Part shown: one piece after another, positions 1 through 5,559 of the stretch
Layout of the letters: every line of letters starts with the position of its first letter
Numbering within the stretch: position 1 is the first letter of the stretch
DNA from: Coleofasciculus sp. S288
Lineage (GTDB): Bacteria; Cyanobacteriota; Cyanobacteriia; Cyanobacteriales; Coleofasciculaceae
Assembly (NCBI GenBank): GCA_020216575.1
Contig: JAIUYC010000104.1
Coordinates: 1-8,644, forward strand
Length of the DNA: 8,644 bases
Direction of reading: 5' to 3'
Program-made: the position numbers and the translations under genes
Notes under the pieces: model-generated
Databases searched by the model: none
Told to the model about the DNA's origin: nothing
The model's input: only the letters and a program-made list of their open reading frames with translations

Positions 1-278
1 AATTGACCTAGCAGACGAAACTGCTCACGAGTTTTAGGAAAGTACCAGCAAACCTCTCCCCAAGGCTGATGGTCAATTTGCTCGGCTTTCTGGCTACGGG
101 TATCGGTAATAATTTTCAGTTGGTTGGTGCTGTCTAGAAATCCGCGAAAGACTACCGTGCGATTGGCAGGACGCCCATCTGCCCGAATCGTTGCCAGTTG
201 GAAGTAGCGAGCATAGGGAAGGCTGCGGTTTTTGTGGAGCGCACTCGCAAGGAGCGATCGCCAAGGAGCCAGAGACAT
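1..278 (-). CDS. PPOX-class FMN-dependent flavoprotein (alr4036-like), N-terminal part
   Basis: Ninety-two codons are read on the minus strand from an ATG at 278, and the gene runs off the left edge, so only the N-terminus is visible. It begins MSLAPWRSLLASALHKNR and continues with the pattern YARYFQLATIRADGRPANR, TVVFRGF, QLKIITDTRSQKAEQI, then PWGEVCWYFPKTREQFRL. I recognise this as the start of the cyanobacterial pyridoxamine-5'-phosphate-oxidase-like split-barrel family, which binds FMN. The basic R and K residues in these strands fit FMN-phosphate contacts. The substrate is unknown for this subfamily and it should not be equated with PdxH. It diverges from nrdJ across 118 bp. A HIP1 octamer sits inside the coding sequence at 254. 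No Shine-Dalgarno sequence is evident; an A/T run directly precedes the ATG. Family assignment is good, exact function unknown. Confidence 0.85.
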   Translation of the reverse strand, partial: MSLAPWRSLLASALHKNRSLPYARYFQLATIRADGRPANRTVVFRGFLDSTNQLKIITDTRSQKAEQIDHQPWGEVCWYFPKTREQFRLLGQ

Positions 279-292
279 TTTTTTAGTTGACA

Positions 293-314
293 TTAACGCT
301 ACACATAGCGTAAA
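293..314. promoter_or_regulatory. Inverted repeat in divergent promoter region (possible operator)
   Basis: ACGCT (296-300) and AGCGT (307-311) form a perfect inverted repeat around a 6-bp spacer. The outer arms TTAACGCT and AGCGTAAA extend the symmetry to 7 of 8 positions. It lies directly after a TTGACA (287-292). On the minus strand it overlaps a possible -10 (TATGTG) placed 17 bp from a TTGAAA, so a protein bound here could affect the PPOX gene, nrdJ, or both. The dyad is visible in the sequence; its role as an operator is inference. It does not match the NrdR box well. Confidence 0.4.
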
Positions 315-333
315 TTTTAAAAATTTTCAAGTT

Positions 334-362
334 TTGACCCTATATTTAATATGGCTTATAGT
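334..362 (+). promoter_or_regulatory. Sigma-70-type promoter for nrdJ
   Basis: TTGACC (334-339) and TATAGT (357-362) are separated by exactly 17 bp, each matching consensus at five of six positions. Transcription would begin near 369, leaving a leader of under 30 nt before the nrdJ ATG at 397. A leader this short leaves no room for a cobalamin riboswitch. Only a weak purine-rich stretch (GGCAAAG, 381-387) precedes the start codon. Confidence 0.65.
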
Positions 363-396
363 CATGGTCTAACAAGAACAGGCAAAGACTGCGACT

Positions 397-2841
397 ATGG
401 TTCGAGAACTTGAACGAGAACGCCAGCAGAGCGATTTTCCCCAAACTGCACCGGCTGCAAATCCAGTATTTTTCAGGACGTACAGCCGTCGAACGGCAAG
501 TGGACGTGAGACGTGGAAGGAGGTTTGCGATCGCACCACTCAGGGATTTGCGAAACTAGGTAAGCTGAGTCAGAGTGAAACTGACCTTCTCCACCGGATG
601 ATGAACCAGCTTAAAAGCTTACCATCGGGTCGTTGGCTGTGGGTTGGTGGGACACAGTGGCTTGAGGCTCCAGAGAACTTCTCAGGTGCGTACAATTGCA
701 CCAGCACCAATGTAGTAGACTGGCGTGCCTTTGGCTTAATGATGGATTTAGCCATGATGGGCTGTGGCACGGGTGCTGTCCTCGAACCAAAGTACATCAA
801 TCAGCTTCCTCCCATTCGTAACCGACTTACTGTAAGCATGCAGGGTGAGATTGGTTCAACCCCCTCTCTACAGCGTCGTGAAGAAACAGAAGTCAAAATC
901 GAGGGGAACCGAGTCACTATTCATGTAGGAGACTCTCGCCAAGGTTGGGTCAAGTCTTATCAAAGCCTGCTGGAACTCTCTACAGATGAGCGCTTCTCAG
1001 GTGAAGTTAATGTAGCGATCGACATTAGCGATGTTCGTGCAGCAGGAGAACCCCTAAAAGGCTTTGGTGGTGTTGCCAATCCGATTAAGTTACCTGAACT
1101 TTATCATAACTGTGCATCAATTTTGAATAAGGCTGTAGGACGACAGTTAAATTCAGTTGAGTGCTGTCTATTAATTGATGAAGCGGCTGTTACCATCGTT
1201 GCCGGAAATATTCGCCGTTGTCTTCCTGAAGATGCACTAGTTCATACTTCCAAAGGTCTTATTCCCATTCGTGATGTTCAAGTAGGTGACTTAGTACAAA
1301 CCCCTCTAGGATTCCGGAAAGTTGTTGATAAATTCGACCAAGGATTCCAAGATGTCTATGAAATAGAAACTAATGCAACTTACCCAAGAGCAACTTTAAA
1401 CCACAGGCAAGCCATTCTTACAGATGCTAAAGGAGGAATTACCTGGAAGTCGATCGCAAGTTTGGTTGAAGGCGATCGCCTCTTACACAATACTCAAATA
1501 CTACCCGGTCAAATCACCCATTTGCCTTCTGACTTTACAGAATCCAGACCCTCTCAAAGTCGGACTGCTAAGTCGTTAATTATTCCTGAACTCAGTCCGG
1601 AAGTGGCTTGGCTGATTGGGTTTACTCAGGGAGATGGTTATGTTGCGCTCGGTCGAAACAAGCATGGTAAACCCTATGGTTGTGTTGCCTGGTCAGCCAA
1701 CAACTCAGATACGCAACTGCTTGCAAGAATTCAATCCAAAATTGATGCGGCCTTAGCCTTATTTGGACTTACCGCTTCTCACGATGTTGTGAAGGGCGAG
1801 AACACGGCAAAATCAGTTTGTTCATCCATACGATTTGCTGAATATTGTCATCAGTACATCAAACAGCCTAATGTTCCTCTAGAAGTTCCTAGCTTTATCT
1901 TACAGGGAACAATAGATATTAGAGCAGCTTACTTAGCTGGATTAATGGATAGCGATGGTGCTGTTAATAACCGTCCCCCTCATTTAATCACAACAGTTTA
2001 TCGCTCTTTTATCAGACAAGTTGGAGCCGTTTTATCTAGCTTAGGTATTGCAGGTCGAATTACAATTACCCAACCGCAAAAGCAAGAGTGGCAAGCCAAA
2101 TACAACCTCACAATTCCAGCACTTAAGGGGCGTTATAATGCTCTAATTACTCCTCACTCAGTTAAGGGAGAACTGCGCCAAGGACTTAAAATGTACGGCT
2201 TCACCGTTCCTGGTGCAATCATGCGGGAGGCATACACGTATAGCGAAATGCGAGAAATGGGATTTCAGGGTTCTCGCTCTGTTGATGCCAATTACGAACG
2301 CTATATCGCTGAAGCTGACATCTCAGTGGATATTCCAGTCACTGTTAAAGGTTTGGGCAGTTACGATCACGTTCAAACCTACGACATTGAAGTCGAAGAA
2401 ACTCATTGCTTCTATTGTGATGGGTATCTAACGCATAACAGTGCTGGGATGCGCCAATTTGAGTCTAAGGATAAGTTGGGAGCTACTGCTAAAGACAATC
2501 TCTGGCAGCAGGATGAATATGGTAACTGGCGTATTGATCCAGAGCGCGATGCTCTAAGAATGGCGAACCATACCCGAGTGTTTCACCAAAAACCTTCTCT
2601 GACAGAATGCATTGAAGCAGTTCAAAAGCAATATTACAGTGGTGAAGGTGCAATTCAATGGGCTGGTGAAGCCGTAGCCAGAGCTAACTGCGATTTGCTG
2701 CCAACTCAAGAGCTAAGAAAAGATTTTCTGAACTCTTACGAACAAGGAACAGCAAAACAGTGGTTGCAACACCATTATCCCGATCTTGCTCCTGATGAAC
2801 TAGAGCATCGGTTAGCTCGTGTTGGGCTTAACCCGTGTGGT
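397..2841 (+). CDS. nrdJ: Class II (AdoCbl-dependent) ribonucleoside-triphosphate reductase, exon 1 with in-frame intein
   Basis: The enzyme reduces ribonucleoside triphosphates to dNTPs, using adenosylcobalamin to generate a thiyl radical. This exon encodes 815 codons: N-extein residues 1-274, a 407-residue intein, then extein residues 275-408. Diagnostic parts are GAYNCTSTN (Cys101, equivalent to the first redox cysteine, Cys119 of the Lactobacillus leichmannii enzyme), AVTIVAGNIRR before the intein, SAGMRQFESKD after it, and VGLNPCG at the end, whose Cys is the thiyl-radical cysteine (Cys407 here, Cys408 in L. leichmannii). Left unspliced, the frame continues six codons into the intron and stops at TAA 2860-2862, so the open frame appears to end at 2862. 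Downstream codons resume exactly as the family requires (E-I-I-G), so the break is an intron and not a nonsense mutation. The start at 397 lies a suitable distance from the promoter at 334-362. Confidence 0.93.
1219..2439 (+). other. Intein with LAGLIDADG homing endonuclease, inside NrdJ
   Basis: A 407-residue in-frame insertion lies between Arg274 and the following Ser of the reductase. Block A starts with the nucleophile Cys1 (CLPEDALVHTSKG). Block B has the T-x-x-H motif (Thr59, His62, in ATLNHRQ). A two-motif LAGLIDADG endonuclease follows, with LIGFTQGDG at residues 132-140 and LAGLMDSDG at 239-247; both acidic residues (Asp139, Asp246) are present, so the endonuclease may be active. Blocks F and G end in YDIEVEETHCFYCDGYLTHN, with penultimate His406 and terminal Asn407, followed by Ser as the +1 nucleophile. 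All residues for standard protein splicing are therefore present. The insertion lies in a conserved stretch (AGNIRR/SAGMRQF), as is usual for inteins. It contains a HIP1 site at 1472, suggesting residence in a cyanobacterial genome. Confidence 0.95.
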
Positions 2842-3142
2842 AAGTCATTTGCCTCACGCTAAAAACCCTGCAAAATCGGTAGAAGCTGAGATGTTAATAC
2901 CGAGGTAATCAAAGGAATTAAAACGCCTTTGAAACCGTAGAGCGTAGAGGGTGAACCTTTGTAAAATTGAGGTCAAAAGACACCATTTGCAAAGACTATA
3001 ATCCGAGGCAGTGCCTCCTACACCAAGCGTGTAGCTCCAAGAGTGTGGGGCTTCCTCAAGGGGAAGAAAATGTACGCCGAGCTATAGGGAAAACGGAACC
3101 TGTAGAACTAAAGGATAAAAAGCCTTTAGGTTAACAAAACTG
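2842..3142 (+). ncRNA. Group I self-splicing intron in nrdJ, ORF-less, 301 nt
   Basis: Boundaries are fixed by protein continuity (NPCG before, EIIGSNFHC after) and by group I rules: the 5' exon ends in U2841 and the intron ends in G3142. P1 pairs exon 2834-2841 with guide 2851-2858, giving the required U2841-G2851 wobble, with one U-U mismatch inside. P3 is ACCCU 2865-2869 with AGGGU 2948-2952. P4 is UCGGUA 2876-2881 with UACCGA 2898-2903. P6 is GGU 2904-2906 with ACC 2934-2936, continued by CAAAGG/CCUUUG. P7 is GCGUA 2942-2946 with UACGC 3073-3077, inside R- and S-like motifs (AGAGCGUAGA; AAAAUGUACGCC). P8-region hairpins occupy 2957-3066. P9 is 3082-3088/3099-3105 and P9.1 is 3108-3114/3123-3129. 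There is no endonuclease gene. P5 is weak and I did not assign a subgroup. Folding was done by eye. Confidence 0.9.
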
Positions 3143-4222
3143 GAAATCATTGGCTCTAATTTTCACTGTAATCTTGCTGAGATCCATCTAAATCAAATCG
3201 ATCCATTCAACTATAAAGAACAAGAGGAGGCTTTCACGGCTGGAGCGCTATCTGTTGCAGTCCTACTGAATCACGAATTTATTGAGGAACGTTACCGCAA
3301 GTCACGGGAATTAGACCCAATTGTCGGCGTCTCCTTCACAGGCTTGTTCGACTTCTTTGTAATCGCCTTTGGAGTCGATTGGTTGCGCTGGTGGGCAGAA
3401 GGACGCCCTGAAACCTCAGCAGGGCTAGAGTTTAAGCGGCAGGAGCAAGAGTACTTGACCCGTTGGCGAGAAATTGTGCATCGGGTGGTGTGGGATTATT
3501 GCGATCGCGTTCATCGCACAAATCTCAAACGCCCCAACCGCTGCACAACCGTTCAACCCTCTGGCACGAAGTCTCTACTCACTAGTGCTTCCCCAGGTTG
3601 GCACCCTCCAAAGGCACAACGTTTCATTCGTCGGATTACATTCCGCAAGTATGACCCAGTTGCCCTAGCTTGTATCGACTACGGTTACAATGTCATCCCC
3701 TCTCAATCTGATAAGGACGAAAATGGACATCTCCTGAATGATCCCTTCGACCCCCGATGCTCGGAATGGCTTGTGGAAATTCCCGTTGCCGTCCCTTGGG
3801 CAGACTTACCAGGTGCTGATGAAATCGATATCAGTAAATTTAGCGCGATCGCACAGATGGATTTCTACATGCAAGTGCAGAAATACTACGTGCGACACAA
3901 TACCTCTGCCACCATCGAACTGCGGGAAAACGAGGTGGAGACGTTGGGAACTCGGATTTACGAAGCGATTCGAGACGATGAAGGCTACATCTCAGCTGCT
4001 CTTTTAGCACGCTTTGACGACCTTCAAACCTTCCCGCGCTTACCATTCGAGCCAATCGATCGCCATCAGTACGAACAGCTAATGCAAGACGTGGAAACGC
4101 GACGCCGCACCCATGATTTTCATGCCACTCTCAGTCGTTATGACTCAGGGGATTTCATGGAAGCTGGGCCAGCAGGGTGTGACTCCGATAAGTGTCTGTT
4201 CTCAGAATCCAAGTCTGTCTAA
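3143..4222 (+). CDS. nrdJ: Class II ribonucleoside-triphosphate reductase, exon 2
   Basis: Exon 2 adds 359 codons and a TAA stop (4220-4222), giving a 1174-aa precursor and a 767-aa mature enzyme after intein removal. That is close to the 739 aa of the L. leichmannii enzyme. It opens EIIGSNFHCNLAEIHLN, where Cys417 is the partner that forms a disulfide with Cys101 during turnover. The C-terminus GCDSDKCLFSESKSV supplies Cys754 and Cys759, spaced five apart like Cys731/Cys736, which pass electrons from thioredoxin to the active site. The first part (3143-3343) has no usual start codon, so a simple ORF search finds only a frame from TTG 3344. That TTG is internal, not a start. HIP1 sites lie at 3501 and 3845. 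No frameshift or internal stop is present, so the gene looks intact. Confidence 0.93.
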   Translation, partial: EIIGSNFHCNLAEIHLNQIDPFNYKEQEEAFTAGALSVAVLLNHEFIEERYRKSRELDPIVGVSFTGLFDFFVIAFGVDWLRWWAEGRPETSAGLEFKRQEQEYLTRWREIVHRVVWDYCDRVHRTNLKRPNRCTTVQPSGTKSLLTSASPGWHPPKAQRFIRRITFRKYDPVALACIDYGYNVIPSQSDKDENGHLLNDPFDPRCSEWLVEIPVAVPWADLPGADEIDISKFSAIAQMDFYMQVQKYYVRHNTSATIELRENEVETLGTRIYEAIRDDEGYISAALLARFDDLQTFPRLPFEPIDRHQYEQLMQDVETRRRTHDFHATLSRYDSGDFMEAGPAGCDSDKCLFSESKSV

Positions 4223-4232
4223 CTACGAGGCT

Positions 4233-4254
4233 GGAAAGTGCGATCGCACTTTCC
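4233..4254. repeat. 22-bp perfect palindrome centred on HIP1, just after nrdJ
   Basis: A perfect 22-bp palindrome (GGAAAGTGC, GATC, GCACTTTCC) starts 11 nt after the nrdJ stop and contains the HIP1 octamer at 4240-4247. As RNA it folds into a 9-bp stem with a GAUC loop. It lacks a following U-run, so it is more likely to protect or process the 3' end than to be a classical terminator. That role is inference. Confidence 0.5.
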
Positions 4255-4339
4255 CAACTCCGCCAACCCAACAAGACACGTTAGAATCCCAGAGGAATCA
4301 CTGATACACCCATCGGCAGCACTAGGAGATCCGACGCAA

Positions 4340-4558
4340 ATGTTCCTCGATGAACTGACACCAATTTTTAAAGAACTGACTAAGCAGCCGATTGCTTTTT
4401 TCGGAGGATTTTTCTCGGGAGCATTTCGGCTCAATCTTTCAGAAGATCCAGTTAAAAGCTGGCTAGACGAGCAAGCTGGCGCTACTGGATACACAGCTAC
4501 CACTACGAGTAGCGAAAACGGTAGAACCAGCGGTCCTCAATCGATTTCGATTGAATAA
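4340..4558 (+). CDS. Conserved hypothetical small protein, 72 aa
   Basis: The frame MFLDELTPIFKELTKQPIAF...QSISIE encodes 72 residues. It opens with an amphipathic helix-like stretch, then a short hydrophobic glycine-containing segment (PIAFFGGFFSGAF, about residues 17-29) too short and interrupted to be a confident membrane span. NLSEDPVKSWLDEQAG follows, then a Ser/Thr/Gly-rich, probably disordered tail. AGGAG at 4324-4328 lies 11 nt before this ATG, which is why I prefer it to the ATG at 4238: the extra 34 residues from there overlap the HIP1 palindrome and look like translated spacer. It lies 117 nt after nrdJ on the same strand and may share its transcript; a hairpin terminator follows 30 nt after the stop. 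It resembles small hypothetical proteins I associate with cyanobacteria, but I know no function. Confidence 0.7.
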   Translation: MFLDELTPIFKELTKQPIAFFGGFFSGAFRLNLSEDPVKSWLDEQAGATGYTATTTSSENGRTSGPQSISIE

Positions 4559-4588
4559 AACCAAATTTAACTGAATCCGCCTGGAAAC

Positions 4589-4620
4589 GAGGGGTCTATC
4601 CCATGTGGGTAGACCCCTTT
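4589..4620 (+). terminator. Rho-independent-like terminator after the small ORF
   Basis: GGGGTCTA (4591-4598) pairs with TAGACCCC (4610-4617). One bulged T then precedes an inner CCC/GGG helix closing on an ATGT loop. The flanking A4590-T4618 and G4589-T4619 pairs extend the stem. A short T-run (4618-4620) and a later TTTT (4625-4628) follow; the U tract is imperfect. It would end the nrdJ-small ORF transcript and separate it from the downstream RNA-binding protein gene. Confidence 0.7.
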
Positions 4621-4630
4621 GCACTTTTGT

Positions 4631-4764
4631 GTTATCGCCTATGTGAGATAGATAACCGTTTGAAGGCAAATGAGTAGGCTATCATAAAACGATAAATGAC
4701 AAGTTCAGCTCTACCTTTGGTTGAATTTTTGGTTAGACTGCCTACTGTTGGTGGCTTGCCTTTA
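4631..4764 (+). promoter_or_regulatory. Structured leader or candidate ncRNA upstream of the RRM gene
   Basis: Within the 311-bp gene-free stretch 4559-4869, complementary segments are nested in the order an RNA fold needs. TGAAGGCAA (4661-4669) pairs with TTGCCTTTA (4756-4764), 9 bp with one G-U. Inside it, AGTAGGC (4673-4679) pairs perfectly with GCCTACT (4740-4746). A separate hairpin GTTATC (4631-4636)/GATAAC (4651-4656) precedes them, and TATC/GATA (4680-4683/4691-4694) lies inside. Alternatively TATCAT (4680-4685) is a -10 element, which would place the start of transcription inside the structure. I know no named RNA family that matches. Confidence 0.4.
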
Positions 4765-4832
4765 AAAATTTACCACGGGTCAACCCGACAAGATTTTGAG
4801 TACTTCAACGTCTCTAACTCTCGTCTGTGGCT

Positions 4833-4855
4833 CTGAACTTTCACTTCTCGTTCAG
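4833..4855 (+). promoter_or_regulatory. Hairpin close to the RRM gene start codon
   Basis: CTGAAC (4833-4838) and GTTCAG (4850-4855) form a perfect 6-bp stem with an 11-nt loop ending 14 nt before the ATG at 4870. No Shine-Dalgarno sequence is visible between it and the start, so the hairpin may influence ribosome access. A further small hairpin, CGGG-TCAA-CCCG, lies at 4776-4787. The functional meaning is inference; long 5' leaders are known to matter for cold regulation of cyanobacterial rbp genes. Confidence 0.35.
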
Positions 4856-4869
4856 CTTTATCGATCCAA

Positions 4870-5136
4870 ATGACCATTTACATCGGAAACCTGTCCTACC
4901 ACGCCACCGAAGAAGACTTGAGAGCAGTATTTGCCGATTACGGCACCGTGAAGCGAGTTGTGCTACCCACAGACCGCGAAACGGGACGATTGCGCGGATT
5001 TGCTTTCGTTGAAATGACAGATGATGCCCAAGAAGAATCTGCCATCTCTGAACTGGATGGTGCTGAGTGGATGGGACGCCAACTGAGAGTCAATAAAGCA
5101 AGACCTAAGGAACGCAGTGGCGGAGTTAGGGGTTAG
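4870..5136 (+). CDS. RRM-domain RNA-binding protein, cyanobacterial Rbp type
   Basis: This 88-aa protein is a single RNA-recognition motif. RNP2 is IYIGNL (residues 3-8) and RNP1 is RGFAFVEM (42-49), with the aromatic residues that stack on RNA at the usual positions. The C-terminus after the RRM is only about 13 residues (ARPKERSGGVRG). It therefore lacks the long glycine-rich tail of the cold-inducible RbpA1-type proteins and is nearer the short Rbp class. Cyanobacterial Rbps bind mRNAs in the cytoplasm; some in Synechocystis help place photosynthesis mRNAs near thylakoids. The start is set by the family N-terminus MTIYIGNL. There is no clear Shine-Dalgarno sequence. It has its own structured upstream region and is not in an operon with nrdJ. 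A small TTAGAA/TTCTAA hairpin overlaps its stop codon (5133-5148). Confidence 0.92.
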   Translation: MTIYIGNLSYHATEEDLRAVFADYGTVKRVVLPTDRETGRLRGFAFVEMTDDAQEESAISELDGAEWMGRQLRVNKARPKERSGGVRG

Positions 5137-5189
5137 AAGGAGTTCTAATTGTAGCAAAAGGCTTCTCCAGCAATCAATGTCCATCTGAG

Positions 5190-5305
5190 AGGATGTCTGA
5201 AAAGTCATAATCGAGACGCTTAGGCGGTGGAGATCCCCCTAAATCCCCCTTTTCAAGGGGGGTTGGGGGGGAGCGAACCAACTTTTAACACTTCTCAGAC
5301 ATCCT
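5190..5305. mobile_element. MITE-like element, 116 bp, with 16-bp terminal inverted repeats
   Basis: AGGATGTCTGAAAAGT (5190-5205) is matched by its reverse complement at 5290-5305 with one mismatch. Between them, 5235-5271 holds nested C-rich and G-rich tracts: two blocks of CCCCC, then two G-runs, around a TTTTC centre. The element has no coding capacity and looks like a miniature transposable element or palindromic repeat. No convincing target-site duplication is visible at the edges. I cannot name the parent transposase. C-rich/G-rich palindromes like this recur in many cyanobacterial spacers. Confidence 0.7.
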
Positions 5306-5322
5306 ATGAACAATAGAATAGA

Positions 5323-5364
5323 AGCAACAGGTTGCTCCAGCACTAATTGGGCAGACCTGTTGCT
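5323..5364. repeat. 10-bp inverted repeat between the two MITE-like elements
   Basis: AGCAACAGGT (5323-5332) and ACCTGTTGCT (5355-5364) are perfect complements separated by 22 nt. The loop has a further partial pairing of GCTC with GGGC. There is no T-run on either side, so it is not a typical intrinsic terminator for either the RRM gene (+) or pfkA (-). The spacer from 5365 to 5435 shows nothing else that I can identify. Confidence 0.5.
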
Positions 5365-5435
5365 ATCTCTTCATAGTCGCTAAAGTATACAGACGAACTG
5401 GGTTTGCGAATAACACCACCAGTCGTCACTTGCAT

Positions 5436-5525
5436 AGGACTTACGCACAGATGCTACACAGAGTAGGGGCGAGGCATGCCTCGCCCCTACAGATGATGGT
5501 TTCAAGGTAAATTTGCGTCAGTCCT
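5436..5525. mobile_element. Palindromic MITE-like repeat, 90 bp
   Basis: The ends AGGACTTACGCA (5436-5447) and TGCGTCAGTCCT (5514-5525) are inverted repeats matching at 11 of 12 positions. Inside is a perfect 28-bp palindrome (5463-5490) built on GGGGCGAGGCA and its complement. I recognise both the AGGACTTACGCA end and the GGGGCGAGGC palindrome as common dispersed cyanobacterial repeats. Placed 35 bp beyond the pfkA stop, the strong hairpin may also end transcripts from both sides; that is inference. Confidence 0.7.
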
Positions 5526-5559
5526 GTTACAGGGGTTGGTGTCGTGAAAAAAAGTTTGT

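Noticed and set aside
279..396. NrdR boxes or a cobalamin riboswitch upstream of nrdJ
   Set aside because: The dyad does not match the ACACTATAT-like NrdR pattern, and the leader is far too short for a cobalamin riboswitch; no B12-box sequence is seen.
2835..3142. Group II intron beginning GTGTGG at 2835
   Set aside because: The GUGYG-like start is coincidental coding sequence. A boundary there would delete the Cys-Gly codons, since the downstream sequence resumes with GAAATC, and no domain V with its AGC triad pairing is present. Group I pairings fit far better.
2842..3343. nrdJ as a pseudogene with a premature stop and lost segment
   Set aside because: Both flanking parts join in frame at a conserved motif, with no missing or extra residues, and the interruption has a group I core.
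3344..4222. Independent 292-aa gene starting at TTG 3344
   Set aside because: The reductase frame is open and conserved upstream to 3143, and the TTG is an internal leucine codon.
4238..4339. 34-residue N-terminal extension of the small hypothetical protein
   Set aside because: It overlaps the HIP1 palindrome, has no ribosome-binding site, and its composition looks like spacer. The ATG at 4340 has AGGAG upstream.
5190..5525. CRISPR array in the repeat-rich spacer
   Set aside because: The repeats are different palindromes and occur once each; there are no regular direct repeats with equal spacers.
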